Source: Haliea alexandrii (lineage in GTDB: Bacteria > Pseudomonadota > Gammaproteobacteria > Pseudomonadales > Halieaceae). From it: 64,000 nt of DNA. A program made the position numbers and the translations under genes. Positions 25,474 to 36,763 of this stretch are shown piece by piece (position 1 is the first letter of the stretch; every line of letters starts with the position of its first letter). A model generated the notes under the pieces. That model searched no databases. It saw only the letters and a program-made list of their open reading frames with translations, and was not told the origin of the DNA. The DNA is taken from positions 372,001-436,000 of the forward strand of contig NZ_RFLW01000001.1 in NCBI RefSeq assembly GCF_003719295.1. Reading direction: 5' to 3'.

Positions 25474-26829
25474 GTGAGAGGCAAAGGTCTGTTCGACGAT
25501 ACTCAATCGCACCCAGTTCTTTTACAATTGGTACTCGCCGGTATGGCAACAGCAATGACGTGTCGCCAACGGAACACAAAAAGCGGTGCTTCGCGCGGCA
25601 ATCAGCTGTCTACAGTTCCGGGGGCCTACCAAACCGTGATTCAAGCACTACCCATTCTGTACGTACTCGCGGCGGGGCAGGGCATCTTTCTCGCCTTTAC
25701 GCTGATCACCACGCGTAATGGGAATACTCGAGCGAATCGATACCTCGCGGCGTACATGCTGGTTTTCGTTTGCGCGCTCGTCGACTACGCCCTTGATACC
25801 GCGGGACTCACGCGCGACTACATCTGGCTGCGCACTCTGCTTTGGCCAAAAGAATTTCTCTACGGTGTGTTGATTTACCTCTACTGTCGCGAAATGACAC
25901 AACCAGGCCTACCACAGTCACTATCTTTGCGGATCGCACTCTGGGGGCCACCATTTTTACACTGCTGTGCGGCGTGGCCTCTGCTCTGGCTGCGCCCAGA
26001 ATTACAATATGCGATTCTCACGAGCGAGGGTGGCCTACCCGATTTTTACACTCTTTGGCAGCTGCTACTCGGAGACATCGAGCTGTTTGTCACTATCGCG
26101 CATCTTTCGTTGTTGTTGCTCTTGAGTATTCGTCTGCTGATCAACCACAGGCGCCATGTGCTGGAGTCCTGTTCGAACACGGAGAAGGTCAGCCTGGACT
26201 GGTTGCGCAACATCTTGTTGGGCACACTGGTTGTCTACCTGGTGTGGCTGATGGAAGAGTTTTTCACGTCGAGCCTGGTTTTGCGTCATGAAAATTTGGA
26301 TGTCGCCCTCGGCTTGAGTATGGTCTGTTTGATTTATGCGCTTGGCTGGCTGGGCATTCGCCAACCCAGAGTGTTTATCCAGCCCATACCAATGGTGATC
26401 GATGCAACGAACACACCGCCCATCGTTGCAAGCAACCCGCCGGCGGGAGCCACCGAGAGCGGCAAATATGCCCGTTCGGCGCTGTCCGAAGAACTGGCCG
26501 AGGCGCTGATTGAAGAAGCGCAGCTTGCAATGGTAAACAAGAGCCTCTACCTCAGTCCGACCCTTTCGCTGGCCGAATTGGCAGACAACTTGTCAGTGTC
26601 GACCAACTACCTCTCTCAGGCAATCAACCAGAAGTTGGGACAGAACTTTTTCGACTTTGTGAATGCATATCGAATAGAGCATACGCTGACTCGTCTTAAA
26701 AACAGTAATGACTCCGTGTTAAGCATTGCAATGGACGCAGGCTTTAACAGCAAATCTGCATTCTATGCCGCGTTTCGCAAACATAAAGGCCTCACCCCCG
26801 GCGCTTATCGAAACCGACAGCCGACCTGA
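25474..26829 (+). CDS. Membrane-embedded AraC-family transcriptional regulator
   Basis: 451 residues with GTG start at 25474; ATG 25543 or 25555 are alternatives, as no ribosome site is strong. Seven transmembrane helices fill about residues 50-300. A linker then leads to a C-terminal AraC double HTH: LAELADNLSVSTNYLSQAIN and IAMDAGFNSKSAFYAAFRKHKGLTP (the second one carries the family signature). The protein should sense a signal in the membrane and bind DNA while anchored. It lies between the two copies of the shared promoter element, so it is their likely reader. Base composition is lower in GC than the flanking core genes. Confidence 0.85.
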   Translation: MRGKGLFDDTQSHPVLLQLVLAGMATAMTCRQRNTKSGASRGNQLSTVPGAYQTVIQALPILYVLAAGQGIFLAFTLITTRNGNTRANRYLAAYMLVFVCALVDYALDTAGLTRDYIWLRTLLWPKEFLYGVLIYLYCREMTQPGLPQSLSLRIALWGPPFLHCCAAWPLLWLRPELQYAILTSEGGLPDFYTLWQLLLGDIELFVTIAHLSLLLLLSIRLLINHRRHVLESCSNTEKVSLDWLRNILLGTLVVYLVWLMEEFFTSSLVLRHENLDVALGLSMVCLIYALGWLGIRQPRVFIQPIPMVIDATNTPPIVASNPPAGATESGKYARSALSEELAEALIEEAQLAMVNKSLYLSPTLSLAELADNLSVSTNYLSQAINQKLGQNFFDFVNAYRIEHTLTRLKNSNDSVLSIAMDAGFNSKSAFYAAFRKHKGLTPGAYRNRQPT

Positions 26830-26947
26830 ACCCATCCATCTCGCCACACTCGGCAAACTCGCATCGGTTTCTCGAGAGTATCAGGAACCGCGCGCAGCCC
26901 GATAACCCATTGTTTTAATTAGTGTTTTTTTGCTGCGAGTCGTGCTG

Positions 26948-27035
26948 ACCTGTAAGGCTGCACTGACACCCTTCACAAAAATAGTTCGATCTCTCAGGTT
27001 CGGACGAATTCCTCAAGGTTTATATAAAAACTATC
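26948..27035 (+). repeat. Shared 88-bp regulatory element, copy B (before S41 peptidase gene)
   Basis: Counterpart of copy A with the same block order and spacing (see 24573-24660). It begins 137 bp before the peptidase ATG. Here the downstream block reads GTTTATATAAAAACTAT and could contain the -10 region, with the GTTCGATCTCTCAGGT block 34 bp upstream of it. Confidence 0.75.
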
Positions 27036-27084
27036 GGAGTCGGCGGTACTCACATCCAGAAACGACCAACCTTGAGGTCACGAA

Positions 27085-28578
27085 ATGCGAAACACACCAC
27101 GAACAACATTAACGACGATATTCCTTGGCTCCATTCTTGGTGCCTGCGGCGGCTCTGGCGGCGGTGCAATAGTGCAAAACCCCGGGGCGCCCGACCCGTC
27201 TCCGAGCCCCGACTCAACGATTACGGAAAAGTACCGGGGAGTGTGGCGGGCGGATGCGTATGGCCGCGCGCTGGAGATCACTAGCGACAGCCTCCGCCTC
27301 TACGACTTTACGAGCGAATACTGCTTGCTCGCAGTCGATGAGACGGATGTCAATTTAGCGGATATCGAAGGCCTGTTCCGCATCGCAGCCGGTCAGCTAG
27401 AAGACTTCGGAAGCAATGGAACGGCAACATTTTCTGCACCCGGCACGCTCTATGATTCTGTCACTGATCTGCCAGCGGTCTGCGCGGATAGCGTACTTCC
27501 CGGTCCTGACGGCCGTGGGTACCAGCGCAACCCGGAACGAGAACTGGCGATCTTCTATCAACTTGTGAATGAGCTTTCCATCTACCCAGAGCTGCGCGAG
27601 CGCGATGTTCTGAGCCTCTACACAGAACAGGCGGCACTGTTGAGCGATCAGAGTAGCGACGATGATCTCGCCGAGGCGCTGTTTCAGCTCGTGGCCCCCT
27701 TTGCAGACATTCACATGACGGTAGAAGGTGACTTTGGTGCGATTAAGGTACTCAACAAACCGACCCTGGTCACTCTGCTTTTTAATGAGTGGCTTGAACT
27801 GGAGGGCGCACTGCCTCCGTTGTCACAGCAACAGGTTCAATCTGCGAACGCTTATATTGACGGGCAACTGGAACTGGACCGCAGTATTACACTTTCCTAC
27901 CTGTCGGAGCAGACAACCGTTCGCAGTGCGGCAAACGGGCTTGTTCACTGGTCGAGCGCGGACAACGTCGGTTATCTCGCCATTGACGCCATGCTGGGTT
28001 TTGCTGATAGCAACGACAATGGTGCGGAATTGTCCGCGGTTGATGCTGCAATGGATCAAGTTCTCGACGATCTTCAGGATGTCGAAGCGCTCGTTGTGGA
28101 TATCCGCCGGAACGGCGGGGGAAAGGACTTCGTAAGTCTCGCCATTGCGAGTCGTTTTGCTGCCAATAATACCCTGGTTTACCGCAAGCAGGCCCGTCTG
28201 GGACAGACGCGTACCCCATTGCGGGATATCCATATTTCCCCTCGCGGATCTCGCCAGTACCTTGGGCCGGTATTTCTCCTGACTAGCGCTACCACGGCGA
28301 GCGCGGCGGAAACCTTCACACTTGCCATGCGCGCCTTACCGCAAGTCACTGTTATTGGCGAAGCCACGCAAGGTGGTCTTTCAGACCAACTGGACAAGCG
28401 TCTGGGCAACGGCTGGAGTGCGTCGGTAGCCAACGAATTCTACGTGTCTCCAGAGGGAGAACTGTTCGAAACGCGGGGCATACCGGTGGATATCGCGGTT
28501 CCACAGTTCAGCCGCGAGGCCAGGCTGAGCGCGGTAGATGCGGGGCTCGAAGCCGTTATCGCAAGATTGAATGATTAG
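27085..28578 (+). CDS. S41-family serine peptidase, lipoprotein
   Basis: 497 residues. A lipoprotein signal peptide ends in the lipobox LGAC, with Cys 21 as the acylated residue, followed by a Gly/Ser/Pro-rich tether. The C-terminal half is an S41 (tricorn/C-terminal processing type) domain: VGYLAIDAML, EALVVDIRRNGGG, and TSATTASAAETF with predicted nucleophile Ser 406, then IGEATQGG. No PDZ domain is obvious; the N-terminal half is a separate helical/strand domain as in eukaryote-like S41 proteins. Probably periplasm- or outer-membrane-facing. The next gene starts 16 bp downstream. Confidence 0.87.
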   Translation: MRNTPRTTLTTIFLGSILGACGGSGGGAIVQNPGAPDPSPSPDSTITEKYRGVWRADAYGRALEITSDSLRLYDFTSEYCLLAVDETDVNLADIEGLFRIAAGQLEDFGSNGTATFSAPGTLYDSVTDLPAVCADSVLPGPDGRGYQRNPERELAIFYQLVNELSIYPELRERDVLSLYTEQAALLSDQSSDDDLAEALFQLVAPFADIHMTVEGDFGAIKVLNKPTLVTLLFNEWLELEGALPPLSQQQVQSANAYIDGQLELDRSITLSYLSEQTTVRSAANGLVHWSSADNVGYLAIDAMLGFADSNDNGAELSAVDAAMDQVLDDLQDVEALVVDIRRNGGGKDFVSLAIASRFAANNTLVYRKQARLGQTRTPLRDIHISPRGSRQYLGPVFLLTSATTASAAETFTLAMRALPQVTVIGEATQGGLSDQLDKRLGNGWSASVANEFYVSPEGELFETRGIPVDIAVPQFSREARLSAVDAGLEAVIARLND

Positions 28579-28594
28579 TCCAGGGGAGCGGGTG

Positions 28595-29095
28595 ATGCAA
28601 ACACAAAACGCGCGAAGAATGTTAAGTGTGCTGCTGCTGGTTTCAGCGATCGCACTGTCATCGCTGGTTCCGGGCGGTCCCATCGAGAACCGTGATTTTT
28701 CACACATGGCGCCAGCGACTCTGCTGTTGTTCAACATTTTCCTGACGGCTCTGGGTTTGGGCAGCTTTTTAGTGGTCGTCGGGCTATTGCGCGGAATGAG
28801 CCGCGCCTGGCCCTTGAGCTTTTGGGCGGCTGCAAGTTATCTGACAATTTATATCGCAGATCTCATGGGGTGGTTTCCTCAGTCACCGACCCCCATGTCC
28901 CCGGCCCTTGTTACCGTCGAGGGACTTGGTGTCGTGTTGGCGTTGTCGATGCTGTGGATTAGCTCACACCATGGCCCGGAAACCCACAGCCTATCTGAAG
29001 AGCCGTCACTCAACCTCGGGGCGGGCTTTTGGCTCGCCATGAGCGCCCTTGCGCTGGGTATCGTGATTTTTGCGACCTCTTCGGCGACTGGGTAA
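28595..29095 (+). CDS. Hypothetical four-helix membrane protein
   Basis: 166 residues from ATG 28595 (AGGGGAG ribosome site); an ATG at 28571 overlapping the peptidase gene is less likely. Four hydrophobic helices are visible (about 9-25, 40-62, 68-88, 103-125) with a fifth near the C-terminus. Not recognised. It is probably co-transcribed with the S41 lipoprotein gene. Converges on gyrB with a 27-bp gap. Confidence 0.7.
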   Translation: MQTQNARRMLSVLLLVSAIALSSLVPGGPIENRDFSHMAPATLLLFNIFLTALGLGSFLVVVGLLRGMSRAWPLSFWAAASYLTIYIADLMGWFPQSPTPMSPALVTVEGLGVVLALSMLWISSHHGPETHSLSEEPSLNLGAGFWLAMSALALGIVIFATSSATG

Positions 29096-29122
29096 CCTCA
29101 TAACCGACAACTGCCGGACCCA

Positions 29123-31561
<2,439 letters not shown>

Positions 31562-31696
31562 CTACCGACGCGCCACTGCACACTCGGCTTATAATTTCGA
31601 CGCCAGATCCTGGAGCGCGCCGTCTTGAACCTGTAACTCCAGCTTCGCGCAACCGTCGCGCATCCACTCCATATCACCCGGAGCGGCGCTTTCGAC

Positions 31697-32803
31697 TTAA
31701 CTCGCAGCAACAGTCTGCTGCGAAACAGTGCCCTGTTCCACGTGGAACATCAGGGGCTTTACGCCATCAGGCCACATCCCCGCGAGGTCGTTGGCATCTA
31801 CACAGGTGATAAACACCTGCGCCTGCAACGCCGTAAGCGCCTCACAGACTAGCCTGCAGTGCTGTGCATCCAACTCCGACGGCAAATCATCCACGAGGTA
31901 CACGCACTCCCGTGGCTGTGCCTCGGACATAATTTGTCCCTGCGCCAACTTCAGGCCACACACCACCAGCTTTTGCTGGCCCCGTGACAAGGTTTCCGCC
32001 GCTGAGTACCCGGACACCGTAACACGAAGGTCAGCACGCTGAGGACCCACATGCGTGTACCCCTGCTCACAATCGGCAACTTCACTGGCAGCCAGGGCCG
32101 CCGAGTACTCGAGAGACTTGTCCCAACCCTTGCGATAACGCAGCTCCAGGCCTTCGAGCGCAGGGGAAAGTTCGGCCATAATCGCTCGAAATCGCGGTGC
32201 AAGTGCCTCAAAGTAAGCCTGCCTGAACACGTGAATCTGTTCACCAGAGGTGGCCAACTCACGGGTCCAAACCGACAACTCGGATTGTCCCAGTTTACCA
32301 CGCCGCAAGAGCTTGTTGCGCTGTTTTACGCACCGCTGAAATCGCTGCCATTCAGTAAAAAAGCGTTGTTCCACGTGGAACACACCCCAGTTCAGGAACT
32401 GGCGGCGCGCAGCAGGGCTACCCGTGAGCAAGTCAAAGGAGGCAGCGTTCAACACCTGGAGGGGTAGATGGGCAACCAGCTCCGCGACCGACCGCACCTT
32501 TTCGCCAGCCAGCTTTATCTGCAACTCCCCGCTGACATCGCGCTGTACGGCAACTGCCGCGCGCTGACCCGCAGTGGAAAACTCGGTAACTCCATACACC
32601 GTGCAACGTTGCTCACCGTGGGCGACCAGAGTGCGTGGCGTACCGGCGCGGAAACTGCGCGACATGCCCAGCATGTGCACAGACTCAAGAATACTCGTTT
32701 TGCCGCTACCGTTGGGACCGAAGAATATGTTGACCTGTCCCAGCTCGCGGAGCGCGACCTGAGACAGATTCCGGATATGGTGGATCTGCAGTTGGGTTAA
32801 CAA
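31697..32803 (-). CDS. recF: DNA replication/repair protein RecF
   Basis: SMC-like ATPase that loads RecA at gaps with RecO and RecR. 368 residues with Walker A FFGPNGSGKTSILE, the signature LSRGQQKL and Walker B VYLVDDLPSELD. Two parS sites are embedded in its coding sequence and force the peptides MFHVEQ (C-terminus) and VFHVEQ (mid-protein). Located between dnaN (9-bp gap) and gyrB. Confidence 0.97.
   Translation of the reverse strand: MLTQLQIHHIRNLSQVALRELGQVNIFFGPNGSGKTSILESVHMLGMSRSFRAGTPRTLVAHGEQRCTVYGVTEFSTAGQRAAVAVQRDVSGELQIKLAGEKVRSVAELVAHLPLQVLNAASFDLLTGSPAARRQFLNWGVFHVEQRFFTEWQRFQRCVKQRNKLLRRGKLGQSELSVWTRELATSGEQIHVFRQAYFEALAPRFRAIMAELSPALEGLELRYRKGWDKSLEYSAALAASEVADCEQGYTHVGPQRADLRVTVSGYSAAETLSRGQQKLVVCGLKLAQGQIMSEAQPRECVYLVDDLPSELDAQHCRLVCEALTALQAQVFITCVDANDLAGMWPDGVKPLMFHVEQGTVSQQTVAAS
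31734..31749. other. parS: parS centromere site 1
   Basis: TGTTCCACGTGGAACA, a perfect 16-bp palindrome identical to the pseudomonad-type parS sequence bound by ParB. Inside the 3' end of recF, about 3.8 kb from oriC. Confidence 0.95.
32367..32382. other. parS: parS centromere site 2
   Basis: A second exact copy of TGTTCCACGTGGAACA, 633 bp from site 1, in the middle of recF. Both sites are in a protein-coding gene, as is common for parS near the origin. Confidence 0.95.
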
Positions 32804-32812
32804 AAACGCCTT

Positions 32813-33919
32813 TTACAACCGCATGGGCATGACAACGTAAAGCGAATCGCCGTCTTCCGATTCCTCCAGCAATGCGCTGCTGTTGGGGTCAGAGAGCGAC
32901 AGTTTGACTTGCTCACCGCTAAGCACCCCAAGCACATCCAGCAGGTAGCTGACGTTGAAACCTATTTCTACCGAGTCACCCTGGTAATCGACAGATACCT
33001 GTTCCTCCGCCTGTTCCTGCTCAGGGTTGTTGGCGACGATTTCGATGACGTCGGGGGCGACCTTCAAGCGTACGCCGCGGTACTTCTCGTTGGAGAGAAT
33101 CGCGGTGCGGGTAAAGGCTTGCCGCAGCTCCAGGCGCGAACCCAACACGATCTTGTCGGCCGCGCGGGGCAGTACGCGCTCGTAGTCGGGGAACTTACCG
33201 TCCACCAGCTTCGATGTGAAGGTGAAGCCCTCGGTGGTGGCTCGCAGGTGATTGCTGCCCAGCACGACCGCGATATCCTGATCTTCTTCGAGGAGCAGAC
33301 GGGATAATTCAAGTACGCCCTTGCGCGGCAGAATGACCTGGGTGTCCTCGTCTACCGGAACGGGCGAGGGCAGCGTACACATTGCCAGACGGTGGCCGTC
33401 GGTGGCGACCACGCGCAAGCGACCGGCCTTGAGTTCCAGCAGCATCCCGTTCAGGTAATAGCGCACATCCTGCTGCGCCATGGCGAACGCGGTGCGGTCA
33501 ATCAAACGCCGCAGTTGACCCTGCTTGACGGTAAAACGGTGCGTACCAACACCTTCTTCGACAGCGGGAAACTCCCTGGCGGGGAGCGTGGACAAAGTGA
33601 AGCGGCTGCGCCCAGAACGCACGGTCACTTTGCCGTCTTCAACGGTGAATTGTATTTCGCTGCCTTCCGGCAGCGACTTGCAGATATCCACCAGCTTGCG
33701 GGCGGGCACGGTCACTTCGCCTGGCGCAGAAACCGGAGACGGTAGTGCGACGCGCCCTACCAGTTCAACTTCCAGGTCGGTCCCTGTGAGTGACAACTGG
33801 TCGCCTTCCAACACCATCAGCACGTTGGACAGAACCGGCAGCGTCTGCCTCCGCTCAACCACACCGGCAACCAGATTAAGGGGCTTGAGCAATGCATCCC
33901 GTGAAATCGAGAACTTCAT
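32813..33919 (-). CDS. dnaN: DNA polymerase III beta sliding clamp
   Basis: 368-residue processivity clamp. It starts MKFSISRDALLKPLNLVAGVVERR and ends with the family-typical VVMPMRL. Three clamp repeats are implied by length. Sits between dnaA (25-bp gap) and recF and likely shares their transcript. Confidence 0.98.
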   Translation of the reverse strand: MKFSISRDALLKPLNLVAGVVERRQTLPVLSNVLMVLEGDQLSLTGTDLEVELVGRVALPSPVSAPGEVTVPARKLVDICKSLPEGSEIQFTVEDGKVTVRSGRSRFTLSTLPAREFPAVEEGVGTHRFTVKQGQLRRLIDRTAFAMAQQDVRYYLNGMLLELKAGRLRVVATDGHRLAMCTLPSPVPVDEDTQVILPRKGVLELSRLLLEEDQDIAVVLGSNHLRATTEGFTFTSKLVDGKFPDYERVLPRAADKIVLGSRLELRQAFTRTAILSNEKYRGVRLKVAPDVIEIVANNPEQEQAEEQVSVDYQGDSVEIGFNVSYLLDVLGVLSGEQVKLSLSDPNSSALLEESEDGDSLYVVMPMRL

Positions 33920-33944
33920 AAATCCAGGTTCCTTCGGTACGCGC

Positions 33945-35435
33945 CTACGTCGTGAGTGAGCGCAGCAAGTTTTTGTAATCTTCCCGAATATCAGAGTTGG
34001 TTTCGCGAAGCTCCTTTATTTTACGGCATGCGTGCAATACTGTCGTGTGGTCTCTGCCACCAAAACTGTCGCCGATTTCCGGCAGGCTGTGGTTGGTCAA
34101 TTCCTTGGCCAGCGCCATAGCCATCTGCCGTGGCCGTGCCACCGAACGGCTGCGACGCCGCGACATGAGGTCGGCAACCTTGATCTTGTAATACTCAGCG
34201 ACCGTGCGCTGGATGTTATCCAGGCTGACCTGCTTGTCCTGCAGTGCCAGCAAATCCTTGAGGCTCTCCTTGACCAGGTCAACATCGACCGGCCGACCAG
34301 TGAAGTTAGCGCTCGCTATCACTCTTTTGAGCGCGCCCTCAAGCTCTCTCACATTGGAACGAATACGCTGGGCGATGAAGAAGGCGGCATCCGGGGGCAG
34401 GGTAATACGCGACTGGGCGGCCTTGTTCATGAGAATCGCGACGCGGGTTTCCAGCTCGGGCGGCTCGACAGCCACGGTGAGCCCCCAACCAAACCGCGAC
34501 TTCAGGCGCTCTTCAAGGCCATCTATTTCCTTGGGGTACCGGTCGCAGGTGAGGATCATCTGCTGACCCCCTTCAAGCAGGGCATTGAAGGTGTGGAAGA
34601 ACTCCTCCTGAGAGCGATCCTTCTTGGCAAAGAACTGGATATCGTCGATCAGCAGGGCATCAACCGACCGGTAATAGCGCTTGAAGTCGCTGATCGCATT
34701 CAGTTGCAGTGCCTTCACCATGTCCGCTACGAACCGCTCGGAATGCAGGTACACCACCTTGGCCTCAGGGTTCTGGTGCTTCAGTGCGTTACCGACCGCA
34801 TGCATCAGGTGGGTTTTACCCAAGCCCACCCCTCCGTAAAGGAACAGGGGGTTATAGGCCTCACCCGGGTTTTCAGCCACCTGGCGCGCCGCCGCCAGCG
34901 CGAGCTGGTTGGATTTGCCTTCCACGAAATTGTCGAAGGTATAAGTGTCGACGAGATTCTGCTGCTGTGTATCATCCGGGGCCGACCGACCGCGCAGGGC
35001 AGGCGCCGCCAGGCCAAATGCCTGCCGCGGTGCCGGTGGCGCAACCGCCTGCATTCTCGGCGCCGCTACACTGCGCAGCGCAGTGGCACCGCCACTCACT
35101 GCATAGCCGGATACTGCCGGCGCCGCAAAAGCATTCCCATTGTCGACGAAGCTGCGCGCTGGCTGCACCGCGGAGGGCTGTTCGAGATCCCGACCCTGAC
35201 CGATTTCCAGCGCCAATTGGGGCACCTCGGCAGGCGCGATCTGTTGCAATAGCTCCCTGATCCGCGGCGCAAACTTGTCGCTGACAAAATCCTTGATGAA
35301 TCGGTTGGGCGCAAACAGTGTCAGTTGTTGACCATCCTGGCTGCTCTGCAGCGGGCGAATCCAGGTGTTGAACTGCTGGCTTGGCAACTCGTCCTGAAGA
35401 CGACTGATACACTGCTGCCATATGACGTCTGGCAA
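33945..35435 (-). CDS. dnaA: Chromosomal replication initiator DnaA
   Basis: 496 residues. Domain I at the N-terminus ([21 protein letters not shown]), an Ala/Pro-rich domain II (about 85-160), AAA+ domain III with Walker [15 protein letters not shown] and Walker [10 protein letters not shown], and domain IV with the DNA-binding signature [19 protein letters not shown]. It reads away from oriC, which lies directly upstream. Confidence 0.98.
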   Translation of the reverse strand: MPDVIWQQCISRLQDELPSQQFNTWIRPLQSSQDGQQLTLFAPNRFIKDFVSDKFAPRIRELLQQIAPAEVPQLALEIGQGRDLEQPSAVQPARSFVDNGNAFAAPAVSGYAVSGGATALRSVAAPRMQAVAPPAPRQAFGLAAPALRGRSAPDDTQQQNLVDTYTFDNFVEGKSNQLALAAARQVAENPGEAYNPLFLYGGVGLGKTHLMHAVGNALKHQNPEAKVVYLHSERFVADMVKALQLNAISDFKRYYRSVDALLIDDIQFFAKKDRSQEEFFHTFNALLEGGQQMILTCDRYPKEIDGLEERLKSRFGWGLTVAVEPPELETRVAILMNKAAQSRITLPPDAAFFIAQRIRSNVRELEGALKRVIASANFTGRPVDVDLVKESLKDLLALQDKQVSLDNIQRTVAEYYKIKVADLMSRRRSRSVARPRQMAMALAKELTNHSLPEIGDSFGGRDHTTVLHACRKIKELRETNSDIREDYKNLLRSLTT

Positions 35436-35569
35436 AATACTCCCCTTTGAAGGCCCTTAACTGACCCCCACAACAACTCACTCGCAAGTCGCGCGGCGTG
35501 TATCCGCGCGTTGATGACACTTCGGGCTTTTCGATCCCGATGTCGAGATAATACTCTCCCAAGGATGAG

Positions 35570-35578
35570 TTATCCACA
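35570..35578 (+). promoter_or_regulatory. DnaA box (perfect)
   Basis: TTATCCACA, identical to the high-affinity consensus, on the dnaA-proximal side of the AT-rich stretch. Confidence 0.85.
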
Positions 35579-35688
35579 CCTCAACGAGTTTTTTTTGAAA
35601 GTTATTTTTTCATATAAATCAGATATTTAAGAAAAATATGCCTATTTTTTAGGCGCGGTTTATGAAACCGTAATGTGAACACATGATC

Positions 35689-35697
35689 TGTGTATAA
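35689..35697 (-). promoter_or_regulatory. DnaA box (perfect)
   Basis: Reads TTATACACA on the - strand, a consensus DnaA box, on the rpmH-proximal side of the AT-rich stretch. Confidence 0.85.
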
Positions 35698-35699
35698 CT

Positions 35700-35708
35700 T
35701 GTGTATAT
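35700..35708 (-). promoter_or_regulatory. DnaA box (one mismatch)
   Basis: Reads ATATACACA on the - strand, two bases after the previous box and in the same orientation. Confidence 0.55.
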
Positions 35709-35826
35709 CTTTGGGGCAAGGTGTGCGCTGTTTGCTGCGAAGCCCGTCACCACTGTCTTTCACGCCTCGCTCTGGGGGCCGCATCACAGCGCCTGTCAGG
35801 CGTTGAAATAAAGCTGCAGGTGAACA

Positions 35827-35855
35827 TTGAATTTGGGGCGCCCTTTCTCTAGAAT
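35827..35855 (+). promoter_or_regulatory. rpmH-rnpA promoter
   Basis: TTGAAT (35827-35832) and TAGAAT (35850-35855) with a 17-bp spacer, about 110 bp upstream of rpmH. Confidence 0.65.
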
Positions 35856-35964
35856 ACCCAACCTTTTTGCGGCCCGGTACTCCACCGTGCTTCCCGTGCA
35901 GCACCAATCACGGGACGGGCGGAGCATCAGCCTTCTATTTATTACCTCCTACTGGAACAGAGTC

Positions 35965-36099
35965 ATGAAGAGAACATTTCAGCCCAGCGTCCTGAAGCGC
36001 AAGCGCACCCACGGCTTCCGCTCCCGCATGGCCACCAAGAACGGCCGCCTGGTACTCAGCCGCCGTCGTGCGAAAGGCCGCAAGCGCCTGTCTGCCTGA
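35965..36099 (+). CDS. rpmH: Ribosomal protein L34
   Basis: 44-residue, very basic large-subunit protein. It starts [19 protein letters not shown] and ends GRKRLSA, the invariant L34 pattern. Start ATG 35965 is fixed by that family N-terminus. First gene rightward from oriC, ahead of rnpA. Confidence 0.98.
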   Translation: MKRTFQPSVLKRKRTHGFRSRMATKNGRLVLSRRRAKGRKRLSA

Positions 36100-36114
36100 T
36101 GCCGGAGAGCCTTT

Positions 36115-36519
36115 GTGGGCGCAGCCGCTGAGAGCGAACCGACAACTGCGGCTTTCGGCAAATGCCGGCGCCTGTTGAATGCGGCCCATTATCGGGCCGT
36201 TTTCGATGGAGCCACAGTGAAAGCTTCGCATCGAAACCTGCTACTATTGGCGCGTCCCGCGGACGGCGCAGAGAGCCGGCTGGGGTTGGTGATTGCCAAG
36301 AAGAACGTGCGCAAGGCCGTGCAACGCAATCGCATCAAACGCGTGGTACGGGAATCGTTCAGGCACCTGCCCGCTACAGCGCAACCTCTTGATATCGTTT
36401 TTCTGGCGCGCCGCGGCCTGGACGATCTGGACAATGCTTCACTGTTCGCCACGCTGGAAGCACAATGGCAAAAGCTGTCACGACACACCGCCACCGCCCC
36501 ACGGGCGCGAGACCACTGA
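36115..36519 (+). CDS. rnpA: Ribonuclease P protein component
   Basis: 134-residue basic protein that assists the RNase P RNA in 5' processing of tRNA. Signatures: [34 protein letters not shown] and the RNR motif continuing into RVVRESFR. The start is GTG 36115 after GGAGAG. Its stop overlaps the yidD start (TGATG). Confidence 0.96.
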   Translation: MGAAAESEPTTAAFGKCRRLLNAAHYRAVFDGATVKASHRNLLLLARPADGAESRLGLVIAKKNVRKAVQRNRIKRVVRESFRHLPATAQPLDIVFLARRGLDDLDNASLFATLEAQWQKLSRHTATAPRARDH

Positions 36520-36755
36520 TGCGTCGTCTTTTCATTGCCCTGATTTCCTTGTACCGGTATGCCATCAGCCCATTTCTGGGCAATCACTGCCGATTCTATC
36601 CGAGCTGCTCACATTACGCTCAGGAAGCCATCGAATTGCACGGCGTGGTGCGGGGCTCCTGCCTCACACTGCGCCGGCTTGGCAAATGCCACCCCTGGCA
36701 TGAGGGGGGCGCCGACCCGGTGCCGCCCTGCAAGCACACTCACCGACAAAGCTGA
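36519..36755 (+). CDS. yidD: Membrane protein insertion efficiency factor YidD
   Basis: 78 residues from ATG 36519, which overlaps the rnpA stop. Family signature present: [22 protein letters not shown] (in part) with the conserved cysteines, then [10 protein letters not shown] and the [13 protein letters not shown] tail. An amphipathic inner-membrane protein that helps the YidC insertion route; its place between rnpA and yidC is the normal one. Confidence 0.96.
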   Translation: MRRLFIALISLYRYAISPFLGNHCRFYPSCSHYAQEAIELHGVVRGSCLTLRRLGKCHPWHEGGADPVPPCKHTHRQS

Positions 36756-36763
36756 TACCCGCT

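Larger units (their letters stand above)
35436..35964. other. oriC: Probable replication origin (oriC) between dnaA and rpmH
   Basis: A 529-bp gene-free region. It holds two perfect DnaA boxes (35570-35578, TTATCCACA; 35689-35697, TTATACACA on the - strand), a one-mismatch box at 35700-35708, and a strongly AT-rich stretch at about 35585-35660 with T8 and T6 runs that can serve as the unwinding element. dnaA and gyrB read left and rpmH onward reads right, as expected at an origin. The right end carries the rpmH promoter. Confidence 0.85.
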
